Shown: piece after piece, positions 38,027-51,414 of the stretch
How the letters are laid out: each line of letters opens with the position of its first letter
How positions within the stretch are numbered: position 1 is the first letter of the stretch
NCBI GenBank assembly: GCA_960531495.1
Contig: OY482853.1
Span: 20,959,791-21,023,790 of the forward strand
Length of the DNA stretch: 64,000 nt
Direction: 5' to 3'
Origin: Zeus faber
Taxonomy: Eukaryota; Chordata; Actinopteri; Zeiformes; Zeidae
Notes under the pieces: generated by a model
Told to the model about the DNA's origin: nothing
Database searches by the model: none
Seen by the model: the letters and a program-made list of their open reading frames with translations, nothing else
Program-made: the position numbers and the translations under genes

Positions 38027-39129
38027 GTTTTACCCCCCCCCCCTTTCCAAAACACGTGAGAACTGGAAAGACCGAGCCAATCGAGAAGGAGCGCAGTGCA
38101 GAGAGTCGAGCACCGATGCACGGAGATCTGTTGTTGTTCGTTTGGAGCCGGACGGACAGTAACGTCCCAACAATAACAACCACGTCGATAATAATAATAA
38201 TAATAATAATAATATTAAAAATATTCTTATTAATAATACGAAAGCGCATTTTGTTGAAAATATCAGAATCACAATCGAATAAAATCAGAGTTGTGTTCGT
38301 CAGGTACATTTCCATATACAAGGAATGTTTTCTGGACAGGTTTGGTGCGTTTCTCCAGGACGATATACTCCAATATAAACTGTATGAGATTCCGTAAACG
38401 TTCGTGTCTTGTTAACTCGTGATCGATAGATATTATGTAGAGTCTCAAACGGAAGACTTTGTAAAAGGTTATATAAATAAACGGAGAGTAAAAAAAACAA
38501 AAACAAAAAAAAAATAACACCTGCAAAACCTGGACCCTGGTTCATAACTAAATATGACTAAAGGTTCGCCAATAAAAAGCGGCAGTTTTCCCCATTTTCC
38601 CCACCCACTGCCGTCGCAACCAATCACAATCTGCCCGCTCAATTTCTGTTGAATTGTTGTACATTTAGAAGTAGCAAAATGGCATATCCCGCGTCTGTTA
38701 TTTGAGTCGTAAACGCAGGAAAAATTGGAAAAACACATTGATAAATTGGCAAAGTCACAAAATGTATATCGTCCTAAGTTAGATAAATGTGAGAAATGGC
38801 TACTGATGCCTGAAAATAATACACAAAAAAAACATAAGCAGTTTGCAGAAGCAGTATAAATCAATGAGACAAATATAATAAAATACAGTTCTTACATATA
38901 TATATCATTTTTTTCATTGTTTTGTGTTTGTACATTTTATTTTGCATTGTATCACAAATAGTCATAACGTAATAATAATGATTTGTGGTAGCCCCAAAAC
39001 GGGTAACAAGTTTAAATTCTGCAGCCTTGTCCTGCTGTCAGGTGCTGACCACAGCAGAGAAGAGGAAGGGAGCAGCCGGTGAAGAGGCGATCATCAGATC
39101 CCAGATACTTTCTCTGTTCTGGGGGCGCG

Positions 39130-39164
<35 letters not shown>

Positions 39165-39750
39165 ACACACACACAGCATCTACCCGGCTGTGCGTGGAGA
39201 ACCGAAAGCTCTTTAGACAAGATCAATAGACACGTAACAATTACACGCGGAGGGGAAACTGCTGGAAAAGGGGGATTGCGAGGAGAGGAGCGCATCAAAG
39301 TCCGCGTTATTAGGGAGGATTGGAGGAACTCTGCGTTCGTAATCCCACATCAGAGGCGGACCGTGGATCCAAATAATAACTTATGGTAATTAGAGATTTT
39401 AACGAATATGATGCGATTTGAAGACGCCGACCTATCGAGGTTCGTCACGCGGGGATACATTTAGATTGGACAACGGAAATTAGCCCCCCTCCCTCAAAAA
39501 AAACCCCAGAATAAATGTGTATTTGGGAGACTGCTCTGACTACCAGGTGCCACCGTGGTCCGCACACAGAGGAGTTGTTGCGGCGGGATCGTCAATCTCC
39601 GTGCACATTTTTAGAAATCCGTACTGACTATAGTTTCCAGACACCGTCGGCAGACTTTGCGGAGGAAAACAAACAAACAACAACAAGAAAAAAGGAGACA
39701 GGCTTGTTGTGGTGATCTCCATCTAATCTGCGGTTTTTTTTTTCCTGCAG
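38027..39750. promoter_or_regulatory. shared dph1 / rtn4rl1 upstream region
   Basis: Region between the divergent dph1 and rtn4rl1 genes; it should hold both promoters and possibly more rtn4rl1 leader. The part next to dph1 (38033-38160) has a C-run at 38033-38043 and CpG-containing sequence. An ATA triplet repeat lies at about 38189-38215, AT-rich DNA at 38200-38560 and 38870-38980, and a CA microsatellite at 39129-39174 within a moderately GC-rich stretch (39040-39330). I see no convincing TATA box at a defined distance from either gene. The role is inferred from gene position only. Confidence 0.5.
39129..39174. repeat. (CA)n microsatellite in the intergenic region
   Basis: CA repeat with two GC interruptions, about 770 bases upstream of the rtn4rl1 start codon. 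Confidence 0.95.
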
Positions 39751-39939
39751 CACAGTTTAATATTCCGGAGAGAGGACCGTAAGAAAAAAGCCGGAGGAGC
39801 GACAACTGACATTCTCCAGAGATAATAACCCCCGACAGCCTCTAATGCAATTAAAACTTCCCAAATGAAGTTTAAGTCTGGAATATATCCGTAGATGATT
39901 TTCACTGGACCGAAGACAAAATACACCTAGTTCTACAAA
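39751..39939 (+). other. rtn4rl1: rtn4rl1 5' leader (untranslated)
   Basis: Leader just upstream of the rtn4rl1 start codon. The stretch directly before it, 39734-39750, is a T-run followed by cctgcag, a good 3' splice-acceptor sequence. The leader may therefore be the start of an internal exon, with one or more non-coding exons further left, or the leader may be continuous and the signal accidental. There is no long open frame; several short frames are closed by stops. The transcription start cannot be placed from sequence alone. Confidence 0.45.
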
Positions 39940-39952
39940 ATGTTCAGAAGGG
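39940..39952 (+). CDS. rtn4rl1: rtn4rl1 coding exon 1 (Nogo receptor-like 1, start codon exon)
   Basis: Very short coding part of a first exon: ATG TTC AGA AGG G, then the consensus donor GTGAGTAC at 39953. The peptide MFRR plus a split codon starting with G fits Rtn4rl1 (NgR3). From memory, human RTN4RL1 begins MLRKG, the fish orthologue begins with a similar MF-R/K-RG, and the first coding exon ends at this point before a very long intron. Rtn4rl1 is a GPI-anchored leucine-rich-repeat receptor of neurons; the whole LRR domain lies in exon 2, which is not in this window. Support is the combination of peptide, phase, donor and position head to head with dph1, as in human. Four residues alone would prove little, so confidence is moderate. 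An ortholog comparison of exon 2 to the right would settle it. Confidence 0.7.
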
Positions 39953-40552
39953 GTGAGTACCAACAACTTTTACATACGGAATCATTCCCCGCGTAACCGC
40001 ATTTGGCAGCAATGTCCGCTCGCTAAACATGAATTTAATGTCGCATAGAGAGTCTTCATTAAAGAACAAATCCGCGTTTCTCTTTTTTTTTTTTTTTTTA
40101 TATGAAATTGAACGCGCCGCGCTGCCCCGCGGGCGCTGCGTGCGACGCGCCATTTAAGCGCGTCTTCACTCAATGCGCAATGTCGCTGCCAATGAAATAT
40201 TCATCTGTTTAATGAAAGAGCGGCGATGGATAATAGCCACTAATGTCGCACTGCAGTTAATGAATTGTGCCCGGGCGTCTGAAAAAAAACATGATCTCTG
40301 TGCTCTTAAGTCGAACGGGAAACGAAGCCTTCTCCTCCAGTGCAACATACAGTATACAGTGCATAACACGATACAGTACTCCGCTTTTGTTTTTCTTCAG
40401 TTTCTCAAAGACTTTTATTTTTATGACAAGCGTTCAAACCTTGGTGAAGATAGTCTGAGGTTCATGACGATTGGTCCCACTAATTCATTTTACAGTATGT
40501 TGAAAATCTCAGGATATGATCAGCTATGAAACAACAATTGCATTCATATCCA

Positions 40553-41835
<1,283 letters not shown>

Positions 41836-41869
41836 AATAGTATCACACAGCTCTTACTTGTCTTGGTTA

Positions 41870-43780
41870 GCCCAGGTGTCCTCCGTTCCATCTCTCACTC
41901 GGCTGAGGTGTATTGTTCCCTTCTAACCAGGGCATGCCCCTGATGGGAAATTGGCACCAGCTGGTTACCTCCAAGGTTCCACCATCTCCTTGTGCGGATA
42001 GGTTGCCTGGATAATGAATCCCAGCTGGAGACGATAATGGACAGGCCCCTAACTTGTTCTCGGGCACCATCCCTTGGAGTCATGTGTGCGTTGCTTAGTG
42101 GGACTGCCACACACCCACCTCCCTCCCCCCCAGCTCCTGGGCCGGTCATGTGCGTTGCCATGTAGCTTCCCAGCTGGGTGTGACCCCCGGAAGGTACACT
42201 GGTTCTGTGAGATATTATGGAACGGGGTGGCCATGGCTGCATAGTTGGGTTTGAAATATTTGCAATACCCCATCAAGCCATATTGTGGAAGGTCTTGGGT
42301 AGCAGGCTATTCTCTCCAGCTTCTTCTTCTGGGGTCTCACGATGACACTTCCAAGGTATTCTTCATCTTAAAATCTTATTTGGGTTTGCAACCAGGCCGA
42401 CTTTCCTCAATGCAGTAAGTATGGCCCATTGGACCGGTCCCGGATGACGATGTTTTCCAGGTAGGTGTCGGCTTAAACCCAGCGTGGTCTGAGGATGTGG
42501 GCTATCGCGACTCTGAAGGGGCCATGAATACCACACGGATAGACCTAGAACTGGTAGAGCCTGTTCAGTGTAAAAAATGTTGTCTTCTCCTTGGTCCATT
42601 CAGCCAGGGGCGACATGTCCCTTCGTCAGGAGTGTGCATGGTGTAGGCATCAAAATGGTAGAGTTAGTTGAATTTCCAGAAGTCATTGCCCAACATTGGA
42701 ATCACATCAGGCTAAGGCACCATCGTTATGGGTTTTGACCAAGAATTTAGGGACCCCTCAATGACTCATAGGTTTTCTGGACTTCCTCGCGAACCACCAC
42801 CCGATGTGCTTTGGATATGCAGTAGTGCCGTTGGTGTCTTATCATTTCCTCCACCCGTTTCTTTGGTATGTTTTATGTATTTTACTTGTTTGCCTTCACA
42901 CTGGCCAGGCTGTCTCACCAGATGGTTGACAGGCCCAGGCTTCTCCACCACAGTGTATGGACTCTGCCAGCATGCCAAGAACTTGCACTCACTTTTTGGG
43001 ACCGGAACCACCACCTTCTTCCCTGGCTAGAGCTCACACTCACATACGAGAAATGTATTGCTTCATCCCATCCATACATTTGATTACTGGAGATTGCCTG
43101 TCTTCCCAGGCTTCTGTGGCGAGGTTGAGAATTCTCCTGAGGTGCCTGCTATAAAAGCTTGAATGGCGAAGGAAAAACCCTATGGAGCAAACAGTACTTA
43201 TGGCAACATCCGGTCCCAATTGTTTCTTGTTAAACCATTTGACCAAGCCATTGGTCTGAAGGTGATGATTGAATGTCAGGAGTCATTGTACCCATAGCCT
43301 TTTAGACATATCCTGGGTCCCCTGGTCAATCAAAGTGTTTTTGTCAATGGCCATCCTGGAAAATAGGGTGACTTCCAGGACCGCAACCACTTTCTTGGTT
43401 GTGCACTCGAAAAATAAATTGGCATGATCTAATATAACCAGGACGTATGGATGTCCTTGGCCAGTCTTGGTAAGGGGTCCAACAATGTCCGTAGTGAAAT
43501 GTTGGAACAGCGTCTTGATTATTGACAGTTGACAGTGCTCAGCCGACTGCAGTAATTGGGCTTGGGGGAGGTGAGCTGGCATTCTGTGTTTTGACAGCAA
43601 TAGTTCGGATGGCTGTTCTCACACCAGGTCAGTAGAATCTCGCCAGCCACCAGTGAGCTGTCGACCACGGGGGAGGGATGGTAACTGTGGCTTTTGGGCA
43701 CAATTTTGAATCGTTCATGCACACAGCACACCTGGCCTGTCACCTGAGCTCTCCGGCAAAATCTAGGCACACTTGGAACA
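41870..43780 (-). mobile_element. Ty3/gypsy retrotransposon pol remnant, integrase before reverse transcriptase
   Basis: Seen on the minus strand, from high to low coordinates: a CRRAQ-type linker (about 43745), the integrase core with DIVGPL and a KTGQGHPYVLVILDHA-type stretch (43283-43600), LQTNGLVKWFN (43225-43275), AWEDRQSP, a GPY/F-type module (CKFLACWQSPYTVVEKPG, 42930-43010), then reverse transcriptase start (SKPITMVPKPD-like, about 42720), LRKVGLVANPNKI (about 42370-42410) and GYCKYFKPNY (about 42240-42276). Stops and frameshifts are frequent. Integrase upstream of reverse transcriptase is not the usual gypsy order but is known from the Gmr1-like group of fish. No long terminal repeats were identified. 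It cannot encode an intact product. Confidence 0.85.
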
Positions 43781-43792
43781 GGGCTTCCAGTT

Positions 43793-43828
43793 CTGTATCT
43801 GTGTCTGTATCTGTGTCTGTATCTGGTC
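43793..43828. repeat. (TGTATCTGTGTC)n short minisatellite
   Basis: About three copies of a 12-base unit, followed at 43921-43960 by a TC-rich simple repeat. Confidence 0.85.
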
Positions 43829-44434
43829 TCTGTTGCATGACCACCCGCAATGTGTGTGTTTCTATACACATGTACGTTATGCATTTGCACAGTACAGTAT
43901 ACACAGGCATCTATGTTTTTTTGTCTCTCTCTCTCTCTCTGTCTGTCTCTGTGCTTATCTCTCTCTATACAGTATATTATTCTCTCTCTGAAACCCAATC
44001 AGCTGATACAAAACGGGGGGAGGGGCAGAGCAGCTCTAAGATAGAGTGATGAAACCCCCATTGAATTTTTGTTGATGTACTTTAATTCTCAATGCACGTC
44101 ACACAGTTGTATAGGGGGTTTACTTTGGTATTTTTTATTTTTTTTCCCAGGCGCGGCAAGATGTTTTTATTATTTGTTTGTACGCAACCAACAATCAAAC
44201 ACGCACGCATCTCACATTTGCTATAAGCGGCGTATATGAGCGTCCTAACACATACAGTACACACACGCAAGCACACGCTAGCACGCATTGTTTCCTTTTC
44301 ACAACAGTTCTTTGGAAATTAGCTTCAGCCTCATTAAAATAAGTGAACATTTTCATGTTTGATTTTGGCTTTGAGAGAACAAAAGGGTATCAGAATGGCA
44401 TCGCCCATTTTGCAGATAATTTCATCTTCATAAC

Positions 44435-44505
44435 AATAACCTTTATTCATAGAGCACCCTTCATACGCAACATGGAGCTCAAAGTGCTTTACGCTATCAC
44501 AAGAT
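44435..44505 (-). repeat. retroposon-tail fragment
   Basis: acctttattcatagagcacccttc, then aaagtgctttac, is a phrase found very often in fish genomes, likely the 3' end of a retroposon inserted in minus orientation. No body is recognisable. Confidence 0.5.
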
Positions 44506-46290
44506 GATGGAGTGACAAAACTAAATTGAAATACTAATTGATTCTCCTTATCCCTTTTTAATTTAAATGTGAGCCTCAAATGTGTAAATATATATTTTAT
44601 GCTATTATAAAAAACGTTCATTAATCATGTCATGTAAATCTTTGCTTTTTGCATGTGAGTGCTTTCCTATATTAACAGACAGGCTGGGGTTTAAGGCCAG
44701 AGCACAGAAAGGGCTTACCAATAATAAGCTGTGGAAGTAGTGGAATACAATTAATGCAGCGCAGGGATAAGACCTGTGGCCTCTGCTCCCAGGCTTGCCA
44801 GCCCTGTAGATCTGTCCCGGCCATCTCTCTGGGGTCTGCGTTCATTGCCCGAGGAACCTGCACGACTGACACTCTACTCTGCACAATTCAAGGAAGGATC
44901 ACTGGATGTAGGCCAATGTATTTCCCAGGCATCAAGAAGCTCCTCACCAGTCATGGAGATGTGTTGAGACATGATGTGGTTCTCAGGCATCAAGTGCTGT
45001 GTTGATAAGTAAAACAGAGGTGAAGTCGAAGGAAATTTGCATATGTCATAGCAGTCTGGCCTGAGCGGGCATTTCCAGCAGCACCCTTGTACTGTTTATT
45101 ACACCAAAAATGTGTGGGCTTTTCTTTTAAACTTGATTAATCCTGCTAAAAATAGGCGGTTGACGAGTATGCCTTCCTTTTTTTTCTGGTGTGTCACGTA
45201 CACGCCAGAAAAGGGGCGTGTTATGGTCCCAGTGTGATTGGGGAAAAAGACAGTAGAAGCAGCATGGAGTATCCATGCCCACACCTGTGCACTGGCAGCG
45301 CCTGATGCCAGTCCTACAGCGGCAGGAAGCAACCGGTGTAGTGGGAAAAAACGCATCTAACAATTAAACTGAAGAAGAGAAGTTCGAGAGAGTCGAGGTC
45401 TGAAGATATAAGACTTTATCACTCACAAGAAGTGACAACAGAATCTGAGTTGGTTTGGCAAAGAACTGCCGAGCCGCTCACGGACTCCTTCTTTTAACCT
45501 TTCTGTTGGTCGAGAATGTACATCTGTTTCCTCAATTAGGATCCCTTCCTTCCTCCTATACGGTCAATAGTGCAAAGAAGCCATTTGTCTGCATTCTTCG
45601 ACGTCAGTTACAATAACAAACCTCCCGACACTAGTCCAGGCAACATTTTATGAGGGGATGGTTGCATTCACACACCTTCCCATGTCATATGGCCCACAGT
45701 CAACAAAGCACTTATTCATGTCTTTGCTGACCCTTGTTTCACACACACTTACTTCATTCATATAGCATATGGGCAAGATAACGAATTTTCTTCCTTATTT
45801 AATGGTAGAATATAATGAACATATTTATTTTAAATGTACTAGTAAATTCCTCCCATACCGGCTTGAGGCGTTGCCGCAGTGGCTCGGAGCCTAGCGGGGA
45901 GCGTAGGGGTTCTCTCGGTCCCCGCTGAGCCGTCCCCACATTCAAAACATTTCATGGTCTCGCATGCGGGAAAAAAAGTCAATAACTTCGGATTTTTTAT
46001 TTTTGATTCGGATATGAAATGATTGAATGTTACACAGATAACATGCGTCGCATCACTCCTGTAAAGGGGCGGAAATTAGCGTGTCCACCTGTGTGTCACG
46101 TTTCTATCACTGCTGATTGGGGCCGGAGCCGATTACTACCCTTGGCCATTGCAGAGTAATTTGTCCTGGGAATGAAACCCGGGTGTAACCTTTGCCCCTA
46201 ATAACAAATGCCAGATGTCCGCATGTGTTACCGGGTTTTTAGTGCAGTGGAAAAAGGGCATTAGGCAAGCTGTGATGCAACTGAGGTGAT
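44506..46290. other. non-coding stretch; possible LTR-like segment
   Basis: The part 45184-45660 has a pattern reminiscent of an LTR (tgtcacgtacacg start, internal aagactttatcactcac words) but no matching second copy or target duplication was seen, so I do not call it. The rest is plain intron. Confidence 0.35.
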
Positions 46291-46614
46291 ATCCCTGCAT
46301 GAATTTGAACAGTAACTGTGATCGTTTACAACAAAATGTCCTAAACTGTCAACGGCCACCCAGGCCGAGTAAATACTCAGTGGGGGTTTCTTTAAATAGG
46401 TCCTCTTCTAATACTCTCACATGTAGTGCCCCAGCCATCAGTATCATTGTTACTGTCATTAGTATTGGTGCAGCAACTGATTTGACTTGCATTTCCACGG
46501 AGATGGAACACGGTGTGGGCTGATAATGGAGGTGCTTGTAGAGAGAATGGGGAAAGAGAAGGGAGGGGGGTGGGGGTAACATTGTGTGGAGTGAAAGGAA
46601 GAAAAAAACTTTTA

Positions 46615-46740
46615 AGCGATACAGCTAAGGCCGTGGGCACACGACACGAGTTTCGAAAGTCGTCAGATCGCTGTGCCATTCACACTACACAACTTTCTGC
46701 CTTGTGATCATCAGTACATGGCTGACCGGGGGACAGCGGG
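46615..46740. repeat. interspersed repeat fragment
   Basis: Words such as ggccgtgggcacacgacac and gtcgtcagatcgctgtgcc-type sequence resemble a fish non-autonomous element known to me only by phrase. Boundaries unknown. Confidence 0.3.
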
Positions 46741-47369
46741 TCACGCATTACAAGGTGTTTCACCAGGAGGAATGATATTACTGCTACTTTAAAAGGTAGC
46801 ATCAGGCTCACATACATTTGCATTAACCTTTGACGTAAATGGAAAGACGACCTCAAATCTTTAAACGTGCAGATTGCCCTGTTTGTAGTCGACAGATGGA
46901 TCCAATAACACACGTCATTGAAGGTAATTGAGAGAACATGATCACTTATTGAATTGCTGGTTCAAATTTATACCACTACCATGGATGTATTACTCGAGCT
47001 CTAGCGGTGTATGCCAAACAGCTGTTATAGCCAAAAGAGGTTGTTAAAATCTAGAAGCCATTTATTTAGTGAGCATATCTGACGTTACCATGGAAGCCTT
47101 TGGCAGTTTTTGCAATACGACACATGACACACCAGTAAAGTAATTAACCACAGAGTGTATGTACAGTAAATGACTCCGACTGGTGTGCATGTCACTTTTT
47201 TGGAAACTGTTGTTTCTCTGGGAGCCATTTTCACACTTCCAAGTCAACCATTTCACACTGAATTAGGGCACGGGGACTCTGGTTTCACAAGTGGATGTCG
47301 TCATACTGCTGAGGACTCTCTTATTAATGCAGTCTGAAGAGGCGTCACGATGATTCAGTCCACGGAATA

Positions 47370-47650
47370 TTGTGGCGGGGAAAGAGAAGTCAGAGACGGA
47401 AATCGGAGAACGTTTTCTCCATCGGTTTGCCCTTTTAAAAAAAAGTCACGTGGCTCTCCTGCAATCGCCATCTCCTCCCCTTTGTTGTGGAAATAAGATG
47501 CAAGGGTGGTCATTAAGAGATAATAATGAGGTGAAAGAGACTAACAGCCTAAGCCCTGTTGGTTTTTCTAATATTAATAATGAATTTCTGATTAAGTGGC
47601 TAATTAGAGTTTAAAGGTCAATGTCAACGAAAATGCCATTGATCATAGAG
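47370..47650. promoter_or_regulatory. candidate conserved regulatory stretch
   Basis: Repeat-free, with several homeodomain-type core words close together (attaataatgaa, ggctaattaga, tcattaaga) in an otherwise GC-neutral intron of a neuronal gene. Inference only; conservation cannot be checked here. Confidence 0.25.
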
Positions 47651-47715
47651 GACAAGGTGAGGGGGGGGCAGTCCAGAAGACAGTAATCCCAGGTGCTCTC
47701 CTGTTACTCTGACAG

Positions 47716-47731
47716 CCCCCCCCCCCCCCCC
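47716..47731. repeat. poly-C run
   Basis: About 16 C residues followed by C/T-rich sequence. Confidence 0.93.
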
Positions 47732-50400
47732 TTCCTCCCCCAACACCACCACCATTCCCTTCCTGATCCATCCTCCCTAGGCGACATTGCCTTTGTGTGC
47801 TGAAGACAGCAATTCAGCCACGCCAGCACCTGGGTATGTGCCCTTTTGGCATTGAGAACGAACAATTCCTCAAGATAGAATGGCACATTGTGGCAAGAAA
47901 GAGCAAAGGTTGAGGAATCGCAAACGGGGAAATTGGACGGGAAGAGGCGAGGGGGTGTCACTTTGAAATCTTTGTCGGTTTGATGCGTCTCCCGCGAAGA
48001 CACGGTGGCAGACATGCATGCATTGGCGAAGATGAATATGCACGAGCGTACACACGCACGCTCACTAACAAATGCAGGGGGAAGCAGTCTCCTGTGCGAC
48101 ATTAAGCCTGAAGTGATTGTGACTCTGAGCATCGATTCATCTTGTTTATTATGCCTGAGATTAATCTCACGCTCCATCCGCATCAAGTTCAGAACTCATT
48201 TACTCCAGGATATTTGACGGAAAACGACGGCTAATTTTGTCTCGGGTGTATCTGCCTGTACTGCAGGTTTCAAGACGCCTCCTCAACGTGAGTCTCTTCT
48301 CTAGCTGCAAGGTCAGCGGGGAATATGAGAGGGGCAAAAGAGCAATAATCATCATCCCAATTATGAGGGTTTTGTCTATCTATATCTCCACGCCCACCCC
48401 AGAAACGCGCACACACACACACACACACACACAGACACACATACACACACGCACACACTCATGCATTGTACAGTATGCTTCATGCACAGCTACTCAAGAG
48501 TGGTCCTCGTCCTCCCTGACCTTAATGAGACAGGCCGCTGTGACAGTAGCATCTGCACTGAGTGGTTGTATTATCCGCCATGTCCGTGTTCGGGGGAAAT
48601 GTTTCCGTTGCACCTACCTCTGTGACGGCCCGGACAGTGGCTGGGAGGGAAGACGTGGGGGTCCAGAATAAATGTTGGACTGCCACTGGTGATTAATGTC
48701 GCTCTGAAATGTTATGCTCTACGTGGGGTATGGTATCACAGCTGCAGTACCACTCAAGCCTCGCCGCCACTTTGACCCCCGACTGGGAGGACTGGCTCCA
48801 AAAACGACAAATAATGATTAATCGTGGGGAGATTCTGTCATCCTTTTGGGGTTGGAGCCTCCAGGCATCTGGCAAGGAGATACAAGTGAAGAATAATGAT
48901 ATTCTTCGCGTCAAGTCTTCTTTGAAAGCAACTGTGTCGGTGTGTCCACAACACCATGTTAAACAAACATGGCAGATCTATTATTTATTTTTAGGTGTAC
49001 GTGTGGACGGCATGTGTTCTTGTGCTATGGGCTGAGGCAGACGAGAGGATCCTAAAGATTTGGTGTAGACAGCAAGTGATAAGTGTTATCTTTAAAAGAC
49101 AGAGTAATCACATATTTTGGAGTAATAACAAAATATGGACCAAAGGCACGTACGAATAAAATCGTCTTGCATTTAAATCCCCAACAGTTGTCTTATAGCG
49201 GTTTTATATTGTGTCATCCACACATATAAGCAGTTTGCTAGTAAAATGAATAGTCATTAAATGCGTGTGTTGACCTTATAAAAGCTTATGAAGTTTGGAA
49301 TTAACCGTTAATTTGCTTTCTTGTTTCCCACACAGCTGCCTGAATTTCAGTCAAAAACTGCCTGCTGTGCTCGCAGCCCACCTCCATACAATTGAAATCT
49401 ATTCCTGGTGCAGAAAAAAACGCCGCCCTCCACCCTCAGTCTTTGTATCGTGAATGAGAGGGAGGTCCTTGACATTTAACTTTGTTGTTCCCTCATTTTA
49501 CAACCACTGCTCTTCAGCGCTGGGCCTCACAAATATTGGGCATTTAAGGCTTCTGTTTGAGAGCGGGTGATTAAGACCTTGGCATCATAAAGAAATGGGC
49601 TTCAAAACCACAAAACAAGTGCCAGGTGGTGTTTTGTTTGCTCGAGATAAGGGTGTTAATTATTCTAGTATGTGTTAAAAGAGTACAAGGCCCCGCGCCG
49701 GACTGTGTGGTGGAGTCCAGAGCGGTGGTGACAGACGGTGCATGCAGCATGACTGCGTGTGGCGTGTTGGTTTGATGTTCCCCGCTGAGCTCCCCCGGAC
49801 CCCGAGACCGGTGCGGCCGCATCTCGACAGTCTTCCGGGGGGTGAGCGAGGTGGGGTTGGGGAGACCCTGCTTTAGGATGCATGAGGTTACAGGGAGGGA
49901 TGAGGAGCAGTGAGAGCGGTAGCTGCATATTTTACATTCCAATCACCTTAGACGCAAGGCTCTGGTCGTGCATTTTAATTAAGTGCTTTCCATTGCTCCT
50001 TCGCTCCGATGGAGAGCAAGGTGTATGAGATGAAAACCGCTCGACAAAGATGAGACATTGCCGAGTTGTTTTAGTTTTCCGTTGTTGCCTTTTTCCCATT
50101 CGTTTTGGATCAGTTTAAGTCTTCATTATGCATATGCAACCAATCGACGACTAACACACTGTGTTCTAAAAGCTGGGTATAGCGAATATAGAAATGGAAT
50201 CACCCTTTGGATGTGTTCTTTTTTTCTTCCTCTTCGGGCGGCGCAACGGTGGATTGTGGTTTGAGTTTTAATGGGTTGGAAGCCACAGAGGCTTCCTAAG
50301 AGAGGCTTGCACCGAGGAAGGGACCTTGAAGTGAAGGCCACACCCCGCCTCGCCTCCAATCAGGAAAAAACTGGAGGAGAAGCAGGGAAAACAAACAGCA
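47732..50400. other. non-coding stretch, no gene seen
   Basis: Contains a CA microsatellite at 48411-48455. Frames on both strands, up to 160 codons, show no domains. A plus-strand 108-codon frame (48709-49035) is likewise unrecognised. Confidence 0.5.
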
Positions 50401-50409
50401 AAAAAAAAT

Positions 50410-50740
50410 ACCCGTAGGCCTAATATATAGTCGCCGGCACGTGCGCTGCGTCTCATCGCCGCTGCTCCAGGAAAATGGACTCAATCACACAGCGCTCAAC
50501 CCTCGAGGGAGATGTCGGCAACAGAGACGCCACGGCCGGGGAGCCCACGCCGCCGCGGCACGGCCCCAACACCCTCGATATGAGATCACTTTCCGAAGCC
50601 GCGGCGGCTCCGGCTCTCGCTAAATCCGCGGCAAAGTCTCGTCCTCCTCAAATGGCCGAAACAGCCCGGTGTTTGCCCGGAACAATCAGGCTCAGCGCGC
50701 CTCTGGCCTCGATGCAGTCGCCCGTCTGACACTAAAGTGT
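50410..50740. promoter_or_regulatory. CpG-dense patch
   Basis: Many CG dinucleotides within about 330 bases, including gccgccgcgg and gccgcggcgg words. It carries an 84-codon plus-strand frame (50475-50729; starts MDSITQRSTLEGDVG) with a reasonable start context, but no recognisable domain. It could be an unmethylated island, an alternative promoter or exon, or chance. Confidence 0.35.
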
Positions 50741-50879
50741 CGTCCGTAAATGGAACCTAATCTAGAGGGTAAATACAGCAGATGTCATCCTCTGCCATCT
50801 TGACACAGGAACAATAAACAGGACACGGCGGCGAGATGTAGTAGTTGTATCGCCGAGGTAGGGTTACTCCAGATTTATG

Positions 50880-51130
50880 AAGTGCTATAATGCCATGCAG
50901 GGGGATTGATCGTGTTTGCCTCTTTAACTCCTCTGGCTGGGATATTAACTTGGCAGATTTGTCCCTGTCTCACGAGCGGCACCCTTGTCAATTATTAAAA
51001 GGAGCAAAAACAACAGGCCCCGGCGAAGAAAAAGAAAAACCACTTTGGGGTGCACAGCTCATTTGCACATCTCCATTTCCAGATGTGTACTCATGCGTTG
51101 AGGCCATAATAAGAGCTGGTCTTTCATCCC
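50880..51130. promoter_or_regulatory. candidate conserved regulatory stretch
   Basis: Repeat-free stretch with AT-rich core words (ttgtcaattattaaaagg, gctcatttgcac) next to the CpG-dense patches. Listed as a candidate enhancer by inference only. Confidence 0.2.
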
Positions 51131-51414
51131 TGTACGCCTGCGTGCTAATTCACTCTCTCTCCACGCCCTGTGTCTCAAAAGAGAGGGACACCGAGGGAAG
51201 AAGAATTGAGGCAGAGGAGGAGGAGGTGATGAAAAGAAAAACACACACCGCCTTTTGTTGTTAGGTGCTGTCTTCATGCAGACGGAGGGACAAGCCCTTA
51301 TCATATTGTTCGAGAGGGCGAGACAGAGGGGGAGGCAGGAGGAAGAGGGGGAGGCGAGAAGGGGAGGTGGGGCTCTGTCAGAGCCCTAATGGAAGAAGCA
51401 GGTTTTTTGTGTCA

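Noticed and set aside
45184-45660. A solo LTR
   Set aside because: LTR-like wording only; no paired copy, target duplication or primer-binding site recognised.
47704-48186. 160-codon minus-strand frame as a gene
   Set aside because: Starts and ends without context, includes a poly-C-derived Gly tract, and shows no family motif.
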